Origin: Dokdonia pacifica
GTDB lineage: Bacteria > Bacteroidota > Bacteroidia > Flavobacteriales > Flavobacteriaceae
Length of the DNA stretch: 64,000 bases
Assembly: GCF_900188275.1 (NCBI RefSeq)
Contig: NZ_FZNY01000006.1
Span: 1 to 64,000 of the forward strand
Direction: 5' to 3'
Part shown: positions 18,700 through 27,603 of the stretch, piece by piece
How positions within the stretch are numbered: position 1 is the first letter of the stretch
Layout: each line of letters begins with the position of its first letter
The notes under the pieces: model-generated
The model's database searches: none
Seen by the model: only the letters and a program-made list of their open reading frames with translations
What the model was told of the DNA's origin: nothing
Position numbers and translations under genes: made by a program

Positions 18700-19209
18700 T
18701 TATTTAGGCAGCACGACGCTGTCTATCACATGGATTACTCCATTAGAAGCTTTTAAATCTGTTCCTGTTATAATAGAGGTATTTCCATTACCATCTATTA
18801 ATACAACTTTGTCTCCCTTTAAAGAAGCGGTAAGTGTACCACCATTAACGGTTTTGATAGTAAACTTACCACCCCCTTTTTTAATAGCGGCTACAACATC
18901 GGCAGCTTTAAAGTTTCCAGCTACTACATGATACGTAAGAATAGAAGCTAATTTGCTTTTTGATTCTGGCTTTAAAAGGGACTCTAAAGTTCCTTCTGGA
19001 AGCGCATCAAATGCAGCGTTTGTAGGAGCAAATACAGTAAACGGTCCCTCGCCTTTAAGTGTGTTTACAAGGTCTGCGGCTTTTACTGCTGCCACTAGTG
19101 TAGTGTGATCTTTAGAAGATAATGCCACATCTACGATGTCAGATTGTGCAATAGATACTGTTGAAAAACAGAATGTTAACATGGTGAAGATTAAAACGAT
19201 CTTTTTCAT
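18700..19209 (-). CDS. Secreted fasciclin (FAS1) domain protein
   Basis: 169 residues: signal peptide (to about residue 22, SIAQ), then one FAS1 domain with the H1 box GPFTVFAPTNAAFDALP and the H2 box ASNGVIHVIDSVVLP. FAS1 domains mediate adhesion or bind sugars and lipids. Single domain without sorting tail, so probably periplasmic. It is divergent from the SigK/RskA-like pair, an arrangement that suggests control by that sigma factor. Confidence 0.92.
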   Translation of the reverse strand: MKKIVLIFTMLTFCFSTVSIAQSDIVDVALSSKDHTTLVAAVKAADLVNTLKGEGPFTVFAPTNAAFDALPEGTLESLLKPESKSKLASILTYHVVAGNFKAADVVAAIKKGGGKFTIKTVNGGTLTASLKGDKVVLIDGNGNTSIITGTDLKASNGVIHVIDSVVLPK

Positions 19210-19335
19210 AATAAATTTTAAATTGTTGAGTTAATAATTAAAAAGTTGTTTTCATTTGTAATAGATACGCCGTAACTTTAAACAATGGATTTCTATGCAT
19301 TCACAAACTTTTGTTAAATCAAAAACCAGCCATTT

Positions 19336-19887
19336 TTGAAACCATTTATAGAACAACATATCGTTGAGCTTCTTAAGGCTCAAGACGAGCGTGCTATAGG
19401 ATTACTATATGATCATTATGCAGACGCATTATTTGGAGTTGCTATAAAAGTGACAAAAGATGAGGTGCTTGCACAAGATGTATTGCAAGAATCGTTTGTA
19501 AAAATCTGGAAGAATGCTCATAAATATGATTCGAGTAAGGCGCGTTTGTTTACGTGGCTTTTTCGTGTAGTTCAAAATACCGCTATAGATGCTGTACGAA
19601 GTAGGCAAAGAAAGACTACAAAAGAAATCCAAATAGAAGAATCTAACGTATATAGTATACCAAGCACAAAGTTTGCCATAGAGCATCTTGACATCGCATC
19701 GCATGCAGATGGCCTTGAAGATAAATATAGAGTTGTTATAGACGCACTATTTTTTCAAGGAATGACACAGCAAGAAGCTAGTGATGAGTTAAATATCCCA
19801 CTAGGAACTGTTAAATCAAGATTAAAAATAGGTTTAAGAGAATTACGCAAGCTTTTTGGTATAGTGATTGTATTTTTGTCGATATGA
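19336..19887 (+). CDS. ECF sigma factor, SigK-like
   Basis: 183 residues. Region 2 (DHYADALFGVAIKVTKDE to TWLFRVVQNTAIDAVR) and region 4 (FFQGMTQQEASDELNIPLGTVKSRLK) are intact. The start is TTG: no ATG or GTG is in frame near the beginning of region 2. The gene overlaps the anti-sigma gene by 4 bases (ATGA). Most like the SigK/SigL group that is paired with RskA-type membrane anti-sigma factors. Likely responds to an envelope or redox signal through its partner. Confidence 0.9.
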   Translation: MKPFIEQHIVELLKAQDERAIGLLYDHYADALFGVAIKVTKDEVLAQDVLQESFVKIWKNAHKYDSSKARLFTWLFRVVQNTAIDAVRSRQRKTTKEIQIEESNVYSIPSTKFAIEHLDIASHADGLEDKYRVVIDALFFQGMTQQEASDELNIPLGTVKSRLKIGLRELRKLFGIVIVFLSI

Positions 19888-20648
19888 ATGAGAGAGTAAA
19901 GATATTTTTGGATGGAGATTTGCTGGAGCGCTACTTAATGGACGCCACTTCCCCTATGGAGTCTAAAGAAGTAGAACATTATATAGAAAAATATCCAGAG
20001 GTAAAGAAAACATATATAGAATTACAGGAGAACTTAGAAGAATATGCAACTTCATTTGCAGTACCGGCTCCTTCAGAACTTAAAGATAAGATTTTAAAAG
20101 AGGTTCAGTCAAAACCAAAGTCAAAAACATCTATCCCAATACTAGCAATCACAGCATGTGCTGCGACTATTCTTTTTGGAATGATGACATTTATGATTTG
20201 GAATCAAAATCAAGAATTGCTCAATGATAGAAGAGTAACCACACAACTTATTCAAGAACTTAATGAAGACATTGTTTCTAATAGAGAAACATTACAATCT
20301 GTAGAAGAGCAGTTTATGATTCTTAATAATTCTTCTACAGAAAAATATGTATTACGTGGAAATACAAAAGCTAGAAAACTAGAAACTGTTGCCTATGTAA
20401 ATATGCTAGAAAAGAAATCATATGTACATGTGGTAGCACTTCCAGAATTGCCAGATGATCAAGTATATCAAATGTGGGCAGGTGTAGATGGTCATATGGT
20501 TCCTTTGGATATTCTGAAAATTACTAAAGAAAATCTAGTTGAGATTCCATATGAAGAGCGTATGGCAAGTCTTAATATCACCATAGAGCCAAAAGGAGGT
20601 AGTGAAGAAGCTACTGTAGATAATTTGGTTGCGAATATCTCCTTCTAA
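19884..20648 (+). CDS. RskA-family anti-sigma factor
   Basis: 254 residues: a cytosolic N-terminal part (about 1-85) with the LLERYLMDATSPMESKEVEHYI sigma-binding helix pattern, one membrane helix (about 84-105), a coiled region, and a periplasmic RskA domain with VHVVALPELPDDQVYQMWAG and a late ITIEPKGGSEE. RskA proteins hold SigK-type factors at the membrane until processed. No zinc-binding HxxxCxxC is present. Translationally coupled to the sigma gene. Confidence 0.9.
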   Translation: MNERVKIFLDGDLLERYLMDATSPMESKEVEHYIEKYPEVKKTYIELQENLEEYATSFAVPAPSELKDKILKEVQSKPKSKTSIPILAITACAATILFGMMTFMIWNQNQELLNDRRVTTQLIQELNEDIVSNRETLQSVEEQFMILNNSSTEKYVLRGNTKARKLETVAYVNMLEKKSYVHVVALPELPDDQVYQMWAGVDGHMVPLDILKITKENLVEIPYEERMASLNITIEPKGGSEEATVDNLVANISF

Positions 20649-20688
20649 TTTTATGTTTTTTTAAAGGATTCATCTTTTATAATCTTTG

Positions 20689-20696
20689 TATATTTG
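20689..20696 (+). promoter_or_regulatory. Possible -7 box before the small Cys-rich protein
   Basis: TATATTTG at 15 bases before ATG 20712; TANNTTTG match without a clear TTG. Confidence 0.45.
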
Positions 20697-20711
20697 CATA
20701 AAATATATCCT

Positions 20712-20909
20712 ATGAAATTACTCCTTCTTACCCTAGGACTTTTAAGCCTCGCTGTTGCAGGAATTGCAATAAAAATATGGGCAAAAAAAGATGGTAAATT
20801 TGCTGGAACATGTGCAAGCCAAAACCCCTTTCTTAATAAAGAGGGCGAAGCATGTGGGATGTGTGGGAGACTACCATCAGAAATGGGAGATTGCAATAAT
20901 GATCAGTAA
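20712..20909 (+). CDS. Small single-pass membrane protein with four cysteines
   Basis: 65 residues: an N-terminal membrane helix (about 2-23) then a short exported tail with Cys in GTCASQNPF, GEACGMCGRLP and GDCNND. The CxxC plus outer pair looks like a small metal or disulfide knuckle. I recall similar short proteins across Flavobacteriaceae but no known function. I start at the ATG after the promoter-like box; the frame is open six codons further up. Confidence 0.65.
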   Translation: MKLLLLTLGLLSLAVAGIAIKIWAKKDGKFAGTCASQNPFLNKEGEACGMCGRLPSEMGDCNNDQ

Positions 20910-20921
20910 TCGCTGACGATA

Positions 20922-22037
20922 TTGGAAGTACTACTAACGTATTTATTTTATACTTTTATAGGGATAGTGGCTATTAATACAAGCTACTATTTGTTCTTTT
21001 ATGTGTTTGCTTTCGCGAAAGCAAAAAAAACCACACCCTCATACCTTCCACCAGTTTCTCTTATTGTATGCTCAAAGAATGAAGCAGAAAACTTACGCCG
21101 AAATATTCCTCATTGGTTAGCACAGAAATATTCCAATTTTGAAATTGTACTTATTAATGACGCTTCTATAGACGAAACAAAAGACGTTATAGAAACCTTT
21201 GCAGAAAAACATCCTAATATTGTGCAAGTGCATGTAGAAAACAATGAAGCCTTTTGGGGGAGTAAAAAATATGCACTGACTTTAGGTATTAAGAAAGCAA
21301 GTTATGAGCATTTGCTTTTTACAGATGCAGATTGTACACCCGCATCAAATTATTGGATTCAAGAAATGGCAAATCATTTTGTAGGCAAGAAAGAACTGAT
21401 TTTAGGATATGGAGCCTATGAAAAGATAAAAGGATCCTGGTTGAATAAGTTGATTCGTCATGAAACAGTGCTCACCGCTATACAATATTATAGCTATGCT
21501 ATTGCAGGTAGACCGTATATGGGGGTAGGACGGAACTTGGCATATACAACCCATCTCTTTTATGAGCAACGTGGTTTTATAGATCATATGAAAGTACAGA
21601 GTGGTGATGATGATTTATTTGTAAATCAGGCAGGAACTAAAGAAAATGTAGCTGTAAATTTTCACCCCGATAGCTTTACTATATCAACCCCAAAGAAAAC
21701 ATTTGGGCAATGGTATACTCAAAAACGGAGACATGTAAGTACAGCCTCTCATTATCGTTTTAGAGATAAATTCTTCTTAGGATTATTTTATATCAGTCAG
21801 TTATTATTCTTCATTTTTGCTATTGGATTATTGGCTATTACCTATCAATGGGAGTGGGTTGCTGGTGCAATCGGAATACGATACCTATGCTCTTGGATTG
21901 CTATTGGAGCTAGTGCTAGTAAACTCAAAGAAAAAGATGTAATACTTTTATATCCAATAAACGAACTATTTTTATTATTTTTCCAATTGAGTATTTTTAT
22001 CACAAATTTGATATCAAAACCTAATCGTTGGAAATAA
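20922..22037 (+). CDS. Family 2 glycosyltransferase, membrane bound
   Basis: 371 residues from a TTG start (no alternative ATG nearby). N-terminal membrane helix, GT-A domain with CSKNEAENL, the INDASIDET nucleotide-binding block, TDADCTP (DxD), GDDDLFV, and the QKRRH box in place of QxxRW; three more membrane helices at the C-terminus (about 280-365). Probably a processive or lipid-linked sugar transferase; acceptor unknown. The palindrome at 21009 lies in frame just after the first membrane helix and encodes AFAKA. Overlaps the next sigma gene by 10 bases. Confidence 0.85.
   Translation: MEVLLTYLFYTFIGIVAINTSYYLFFYVFAFAKAKKTTPSYLPPVSLIVCSKNEAENLRRNIPHWLAQKYSNFEIVLINDASIDETKDVIETFAEKHPNIVQVHVENNEAFWGSKKYALTLGIKKASYEHLLFTDADCTPASNYWIQEMANHFVGKKELILGYGAYEKIKGSWLNKLIRHETVLTAIQYYSYAIAGRPYMGVGRNLAYTTHLFYEQRGFIDHMKVQSGDDDLFVNQAGTKENVAVNFHPDSFTISTPKKTFGQWYTQKRRHVSTASHYRFRDKFFLGLFYISQLLFFIFAIGLLAITYQWEWVAGAIGIRYLCSWIAIGASASKLKEKDVILLYPINELFLLFFQLSIFITNLISKPNRWK
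21009..21022. repeat. GCTTTCGCGAAAGC palindrome (in glycosyltransferase gene)
   Basis: Perfect 14-bp palindrome read as AFAKA at the end of a membrane helix. Confidence 0.85.
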
Positions 22038-22594
22038 ACCCCGATACAATTCTTTCAGAAATAGAAAAAGCAAAAGAAGGCAAACAAAGTGCTTATAATT
22101 TTTTGTTGAATACCTTTTGGAATGAAGTGTATAAGTTTCAATTAAAACGAACGAAGGATGAATATGAAGCAGAAGAGATCACTATTCAGACCTTTTCAAA
22201 AGCCTTTGATAAGATACATACGTATAAAGAACAATATAAGTTTAATACGTGGCTCATTACCATATCCAAAAATATTCATATAGATCTTCTGAGGAAAAAA
22301 GAATCTTCTATTCGTTCTCAAATTACAAGAAAAGAAGAAGGAGTTTATAAGATACCTGATGAAAATCCAACCCCAGAAGATGCATTGATTAAAGAACAAA
22401 ATCTAGCACAGCTTTTACGATATATTAAAATGCTAAAACCTCATTATCAAGAAATGATCAACTTGCGATATTTTCAAGAGATGAGTTATAAAGAGATGGA
22501 GGAAACGCTAGATGAACCTATGAATAACGTAAAAGTAAAATTACTGAGAGCAAGAAGACTTCTTGCAGACATTATTCAAAAAGCAGAAGGATGA
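22028..22594 (+). CDS. ECF-type sigma factor
   Basis: 188 residues from a TTG start that overlaps the end of the glycosyltransferase gene. Region 2: NFLLNTFWNEVYKFQ to TWLITISKNIHIDLLRKK; region 4: YFQEMSYKEMEETLDEPMNNVKVKLLRARRLL. No anti-sigma gene is adjacent. It overlaps the transporter gene by 4 bases, so the three genes (glycosyltransferase, sigma, transporter) look like one unit. Confidence 0.88.
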   Translation: MEINPDTILSEIEKAKEGKQSAYNFLLNTFWNEVYKFQLKRTKDEYEAEEITIQTFSKAFDKIHTYKEQYKFNTWLITISKNIHIDLLRKKESSIRSQITRKEEGVYKIPDENPTPEDALIKEQNLAQLLRYIKMLKPHYQEMINLRYFQEMSYKEMEETLDEPMNNVKVKLLRARRLLADIIQKAEG

Positions 22595-23826
22595 GTGGTA
22601 TTTCTCTTAAAAAATTAGGGCCAGGACTCCTCTTTGCAGGAGCGGCGATAGGGGTTTCTCATTTAGTACAAAGTACAAAAGCAGGAGGGTATTATGGATT
22701 TGGATTATTATGGGCTTTACTACTTATTAATATTATAAAATATCCTTCATTTCAGTTTGGGCCTCGATATGCTGCGGCAACAGGTAATAGCTTATTACAT
22801 GGTTATCACAAACTAGGGAAAGGAGTACTGGTTACATATTTCATTCTGTCATTACTTACCATGTTTACAATCCAGACGGCTGTTACTATTGTAACTGCAG
22901 GATTGGCCGTACAACTTTTTGGACTTGATTGGGATATCGCTGTTTGGAGTGTTGTTATTACGCTGTTTTGTGCAGCAATTTTAGCATTAGGACGTTATAA
23001 GCTTCTGGATAATCTCATGAAAGTGATCATTCTAGTATTAACTGTGAGTACGTTATTTGCTGTTTTATTCGCTTTTCGCGAAAGCATAGCCACAGAGGGT
23101 ATGGGTTCTTCCGATGGTTTGATACAATTACTACCTACAGATGCTGTAGGAATTGCATTCTTAATAGCATTTATGGGGTGGATGCCTGCTCCTTTGGATA
23201 TTTCGATTTTCCATTCTTTATGGACTGTAGAAAAAGGGAAAACTCAAAAAAATGATGTCAAAACATCACTTTTTGATTTTAATGTGGGATACCTAGGTAC
23301 TGTAGTATTAGGAATCTGTTTTGTGACGCTCGGTGCCTTAGTGATGTTTGGAAGTGGCGATACATTTTCAGATAAAGGCGGTGTTTTTGCAGGACAACTT
23401 ATCAGTATGTACACGACAAGTTTAGGAGATTGGGCAACCATACTTATAGGCGTTGCTGCTTTTACAACCATGTTTAGTACTACCTTAACTACCTTAGACG
23501 CCTCTCCAAGAGCGATGTCTACAGCAACAAGCCTTTTAGGAGTGAAAAGTATATTTAAAAGCTATTTATTTTGGTTGATCCTACTTATTGTTGGAACCTG
23601 TATCATCCTATTCTTCTTTGTAAGTGAAATGGGACTATTAATTAAAGTAGCTACGATATTATCATTTTTGACAGCACCATTTTATGCAATTTGTAATTAC
23701 TTGGTGTTTAAAGATCCTGATGTCCCTGAAAAAGCACGATTGGGCATACCTATGAGAATCTATAGCATTGTAAGTATCGTACTTTTAATAGCTTTTAGTG
23801 GTTATTATGTGAGTACGTTGCTTTAA
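22591..23826 (+). CDS. Nramp-related transporter without the canonical metal site
   Basis: 411 residues, about 11 membrane helices, clearly of the Nramp/LeuT-fold group (N-terminal KKLGPGLLFAGAAIG, TTLTTLDASPRAMS region). Classical Nramp has DPGN in helix 1 and MPH in helix 6 as manganese ligands. Here helix 1 reads AAIGVSHLVQSTKAG and helix 6 reads MGWMPAPLDISIF, so the Asp, the Asn and the MPH His are absent. Substrate is therefore uncertain and need not be Mn or Fe. A one-base-longer variant of the palindrome (23071-23085) encodes FRES in a loop. Confidence 0.82.
   Translation: MSGISLKKLGPGLLFAGAAIGVSHLVQSTKAGGYYGFGLLWALLLINIIKYPSFQFGPRYAAATGNSLLHGYHKLGKGVLVTYFILSLLTMFTIQTAVTIVTAGLAVQLFGLDWDIAVWSVVITLFCAAILALGRYKLLDNLMKVIILVLTVSTLFAVLFAFRESIATEGMGSSDGLIQLLPTDAVGIAFLIAFMGWMPAPLDISIFHSLWTVEKGKTQKNDVKTSLFDFNVGYLGTVVLGICFVTLGALVMFGSGDTFSDKGGVFAGQLISMYTTSLGDWATILIGVAAFTTMFSTTLTTLDASPRAMSTATSLLGVKSIFKSYLFWLILLIVGTCIILFFFVSEMGLLIKVATILSFLTAPFYAICNYLVFKDPDVPEKARLGIPMRIYSIVSIVLLIAFSGYYVSTLL
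23071..23085. repeat. Palindrome variant GCTTTTCGCGAAAGC (in transporter gene)
   Basis: Differs from the 14-bp core by one extra T in the left arm; keeps the coding frame as AFRES. Confidence 0.75.
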
Positions 23827-24136
23827 CTCAGCTGGCAAATCATTAATCTTTTTGCTAAATCTATGAGAAGGTGTGGTCAACACAATGACCTTCTTACTAT
23901 TCCTCTATTCTTTCATTGATTTTTAAAGCGTGATTTTTCAAGATTTTGATGCGTCGCTTTTTTGAGTATGTAGCTGTGAGACTAATAGCTAATAAGATGT
24001 ATAGAAATGTTAATTATACACTCTGTTTTAATTAAGGTTTGGTAGAAATTTCTGAAAATCAGGTGTTTTCACTCGATTTTATATACATCTTTATTAAGAG
24101 ATTTGTGGAAATGACTTACACCAAAAAGCAAGTATT
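23827..24136. other. 310-base intergenic stretch
   Basis: No open frame of note. A hairpin with arms AGAAGGT / ACCTTCT (23866-23894) may end the transporter transcript but lacks a good T-run. I see no clear promoter box before the tyrosinase gene. Confidence 0.4.
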
Positions 24137-25789
24137 ATGACTAAAGCAGAATTAAACAGCCCTGATTTTCCATCTATTATCGCCGAACCCGTTTGGGATA
24201 ATGAAGTTCAATATTTCTTTGATGAGCAAGATTATAATTGCATGATGCATGCAGATAGTGGCAATAGGACTATTGATCTTAAAAGTTATTCTCAGGTAAG
24301 TGGCTTGAGTGCCAAAATATATTATTATGTGTATTATAAACTCATGCCTATGGGAAAGACTAAATGGAACCAGAACAAGTTGTTCTCTTTTCGAAATTGG
24401 CTTACTCATGGTTGTCCAGAAGATCAAGCAGCTTTAGAAGCATTTAAAGACAAACAAACGGCTATAGCTCAAGACACTAGCCTACGACAGCGAAAAAATA
24501 TAAATGATGTCCAAGGTACTGAGAAGGAAAATCTCATTAAAGCGTTTCAGGGCATTATGGCACTAGATAATGATGATCCGAATAGTTTTTACCAATTAGG
24601 AGGAATCCATTGGTATCCAGGCACCACCTATTGTGAGCATCATATCCATCCATTTTTAGCTTGGCATCGCGCCTATATTCTCCAATTTGAAAACGCACTA
24701 CGCTCTATTCCAGGGTGTGAAGATGTGACGTTGCCATATTGGGATATTTCAGATGATCAATATCCTGAAATCTTTTCAGAAGCACCATTTAATACATATA
24801 CAGTTCCACAGGAATTTCTTGATCAGTACCCATTTGAAGCTGGTGCTGGGAATCAGCCATTTACACCAAATGGAACCATTAAGAGATATGATGAAGCAAC
24901 ATACAATACGAAAAAATGGACATACTTCAGAGATGCAAATCATAATCCTACAGACAAGACTAAAATAGATTTAGCTAAACTCGTTCATTTTCCATCATGG
25001 AATACTTTTAATGGATTGGATACAAATGGAAATTTTCTAGGTACGTTAGAATCCTTAATGCATGCGCATGATGTAATCCATGATATTAATGGACTTACTA
25101 CCGCTAGTCAGGATGTGACTGGTTTTGAACCTGTATTCTGGTTATTCCATGCAAATTGGGATCGTATGATGTGGCAATGGCAAAAGTTACAGAATACAAC
25201 AACTGTAGAAGGGTTTAAGCAAAATGTAAAAGCTGCTGGTGATAGTACTGATTGGATTGACGGAGCTGGATTAAATATTATAGATCCTTTTACAAAAACC
25301 TTAGGACTAACTTTAGATCAGACCATCAATCTAAATGATATGGGGGTCAACTATGTGGAACCTGCACTTCCGCTTACAGCGCCTGAAAATTTTTCAGAAG
25401 ATGAAATAGCGTTACATCGTAAAACTAATAAAGGACAGTCCAAAAAAAGTAAATTTAAAATAAATGATTTCTCTCATGTATCGCTGAGAGTGAAAAATGT
25501 AGACCGCCTTAAAATACCTGGTGCTTTTACAGTTTCCTTGTATTTAGGAGGAGAATTATTACAAAAGAGAGCCTTTTTTCAGGCAACAAAACCCGGAAAT
25601 TGTGCAAATTGTGTAAAACAAGCACTAGTGAGCTTTGATTTTGAATTTGAAAAAGAAAGACTGCAAGAAGCAGATGGAGAAGTGAAGGTAGAGATACAGC
25701 TTTCACGAGCAGATGAAAATGGTAAACGTCCTGTAATTCCTTTTAGAGAAATAGGCAATCCTACTATTAATATTCGCCTCATTCATTAA
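24137..25789 (+). CDS. Tyrosinase / polyphenol oxidase family protein
   Basis: 550 residues, type-3 copper protein. CuA: H158, H168, H177, with C166 two residues before H168 (YCEHH), placed for the Cys-His thioether seen in fungal and plant enzymes; LPYWDIS follows. CuB: H311, H315 (HDVIH) and H338 in VFWLFHANWDRMMWQW. A C-terminal beta domain of about 130 residues (about 410-550) resembles the domain that follows the catalytic core in plant-type polyphenol oxidases. The residue after the first CuB His is Asp, not the Asn of many monophenol-active tyrosinases, so diphenol oxidation is likelier. No signal peptide or T9SS tail is visible. Followed by a heme-binding lipoprotein. Confidence 0.88.
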   Translation: MTKAELNSPDFPSIIAEPVWDNEVQYFFDEQDYNCMMHADSGNRTIDLKSYSQVSGLSAKIYYYVYYKLMPMGKTKWNQNKLFSFRNWLTHGCPEDQAALEAFKDKQTAIAQDTSLRQRKNINDVQGTEKENLIKAFQGIMALDNDDPNSFYQLGGIHWYPGTTYCEHHIHPFLAWHRAYILQFENALRSIPGCEDVTLPYWDISDDQYPEIFSEAPFNTYTVPQEFLDQYPFEAGAGNQPFTPNGTIKRYDEATYNTKKWTYFRDANHNPTDKTKIDLAKLVHFPSWNTFNGLDTNGNFLGTLESLMHAHDVIHDINGLTTASQDVTGFEPVFWLFHANWDRMMWQWQKLQNTTTVEGFKQNVKAAGDSTDWIDGAGLNIIDPFTKTLGLTLDQTINLNDMGVNYVEPALPLTAPENFSEDEIALHRKTNKGQSKKSKFKINDFSHVSLRVKNVDRLKIPGAFTVSLYLGGELLQKRAFFQATKPGNCANCVKQALVSFDFEFEKERLQEADGEVKVEIQLSRADENGKRPVIPFREIGNPTINIRLIH

Positions 25790-25820
25790 TAATTATAACA
25801 TATAAGAAGTAAGATGTTTA

Positions 25821-25837
25821 TTTCGCTTTAAGCGAAA
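25821..25837. repeat. Short palindrome TTTCGCTTTAAGCGAAA, copy 2
   Basis: Identical to 3010-3026; lies between the tyrosinase and cytochrome genes and could form a hairpin. Confidence 0.6.
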
Positions 25838-25888
25838 ATGGATAATTCTTTACATATAACATAACTATAATATCAAATATCATCTATT

Positions 25889-27523
25889 ATGAGACGCTCT
25901 TTTGATTTTAAACGAATACCTATTTTACGTACAACCAGCCTAAGCATCGTTTGTGTTATGTTGGTAAGTATGGCTTTCTTCTCATGTGAAAAAAATGAGG
26001 GCTATGATAAAATTCCAGCACCTGTGGCATTTTCACCTACTATTCCAGTAGATGTAGATCCAGCACTTCAGGATAAATTAAAACAAGCAGGAGATATCTA
26101 CCAGCTAAATGAAGTTTTCAACGAATACAGTTGGCAGGCCTTTGTGGCGATTCATTGGCCATTAGACGCAGACGGAAATCCAATGCCGAACTTTACGGAT
26201 CAAGGAGCACCAACATGGCTAGGTTGGAAAGAAGCATTTCAAGTATATCGTGCCGATGGACAGAAACCAGCACCTTGGGGAGCCCCAAGAACAGCATCAG
26301 GTTTAGGACTTCCTTCGCATTTAATTGGAGAAGCTCAATCGAGACTAGTGTTGTCTTCTAAGACACCCACACATCCTGGAAATTTCAATATCGCTGATGA
26401 AGTAGATCAAGCATTTGCAGGAGAATTGTTCGATCAGAATGGGAATCTTGTGGTATACGAAGTGCTTATGAATAAAGAAGAGTTTGACTATGTGGTAAAT
26501 AATTCATTGTATAATATTAATGGACAGATTAATTTTTCAGAAAAGAACGATTCCATTGCTAATTTTCCTAAAGGGAATTATGAAAATGGTGAATTAGGAG
26601 CTATCGAGATTAAGTTCGCATGGAAAGTACTAGAGAAGACCGATATCAAAGAACGTTATTATAGTGAAGAAGGTTATGTAATTGGTCCTGATAGTGTGCT
26701 TGTAAAAAAAGATTTAGGAATGATTGGAATGCATATTAGTCAGAAAACCCCAACAGGTAAACAATGGGTTTGGTCTACGTTTGAGCATGTTGATAATTTA
26801 AGACAGAATGTAATTGAAAAAGATGGTAAGAAAATTATGATCCATCCTACCTTACGGGATCCAGATTGCGAAATTTGTCCAGCTAATCTAGATCTAACGA
26901 ATAGTGTTAGTTACGAATTTATTGATGATAATGACCGTCCTCACTGGTTAGTAAAAACACTAAATCCTAACGATCAGAAAGATACGATTAGCACGAAATA
27001 TTTCTCACCAACAAACATAAAGAAAACTCAGGCTAAAAGAATGGTGGATATACCTGTTCGTGTACAAAATATCAATAAAATGATGCAAAAATATTTCCAT
27101 CAACAGAATAGTGTTTGGCAGTATTATGAATTGATTGATACGCAATACCCATTGGATCAAAATATACTACCTGCACCAAATTTAGCCTCTAATTATGTGT
27201 TACCAACATCGGTAACTAATAAACCTGGTGGCGATCCAAACATTGCTTTATTAACGAATATGACTATGGAAACCTTCTTTCAAAAAGGAGGGCAAGGAGC
27301 AGGAGGGCTTATTGAAAATGGTGATCCAGCGGTAGAGGATATTCAGATTTTTGGAACAGAGAGTTGTATGGGATGTCACTCTAGTGCTGCTATTTATGAT
27401 GGATATTACTTTAAAGGAGATGTCCTTAAAACCAGATCTGCAGGACAAACCTCAGGAGATTTTAGCTGGTTATTAGGAAAAGCAAAATGGAATCAAGATT
27501 CTATCCCCGTTATTAGTAATTAA
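25889..27523 (+). CDS. Lipoprotein with one c-type heme site
   Basis: 544 residues. A basic N-terminus, membrane segment and lipobox AFFSC (Cys about 33) mark a lipoprotein. Near the C-terminus ESCMGCHSSA holds a CxxCH heme-attachment motif (about residue 495), with a pair of extra Cys earlier in DCEICPAN. The long middle part, rich in W and P (PTWLGWKEAFQVY), is not a fold I recognise. It follows the tyrosinase by 99 bases with only a small palindrome between. It may pass electrons from, or protect, the oxidase reaction. Function inferred from context only. Confidence 0.7.
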   Translation: MRRSFDFKRIPILRTTSLSIVCVMLVSMAFFSCEKNEGYDKIPAPVAFSPTIPVDVDPALQDKLKQAGDIYQLNEVFNEYSWQAFVAIHWPLDADGNPMPNFTDQGAPTWLGWKEAFQVYRADGQKPAPWGAPRTASGLGLPSHLIGEAQSRLVLSSKTPTHPGNFNIADEVDQAFAGELFDQNGNLVVYEVLMNKEEFDYVVNNSLYNINGQINFSEKNDSIANFPKGNYENGELGAIEIKFAWKVLEKTDIKERYYSEEGYVIGPDSVLVKKDLGMIGMHISQKTPTGKQWVWSTFEHVDNLRQNVIEKDGKKIMIHPTLRDPDCEICPANLDLTNSVSYEFIDDNDRPHWLVKTLNPNDQKDTISTKYFSPTNIKKTQAKRMVDIPVRVQNINKMMQKYFHQQNSVWQYYELIDTQYPLDQNILPAPNLASNYVLPTSVTNKPGGDPNIALLTNMTMETFFQKGGQGAGGLIENGDPAVEDIQIFGTESCMGCHSSAAIYDGYYFKGDVLKTRSAGQTSGDFSWLLGKAKWNQDSIPVISN

Positions 27524-27603
27524 GTAGTTTGGAGATTTTTTGCCATACTTAGTAGTAGGGTAGCGATTCTTTCTTTAGAAAATTAATTTAAACAGAAAAT
27601 GCT

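Noticed and set aside
23866-23894. Hairpin AGAAGGT/ACCTTCT as a firm terminator
   Set aside because: Loop is long and no T-run follows.
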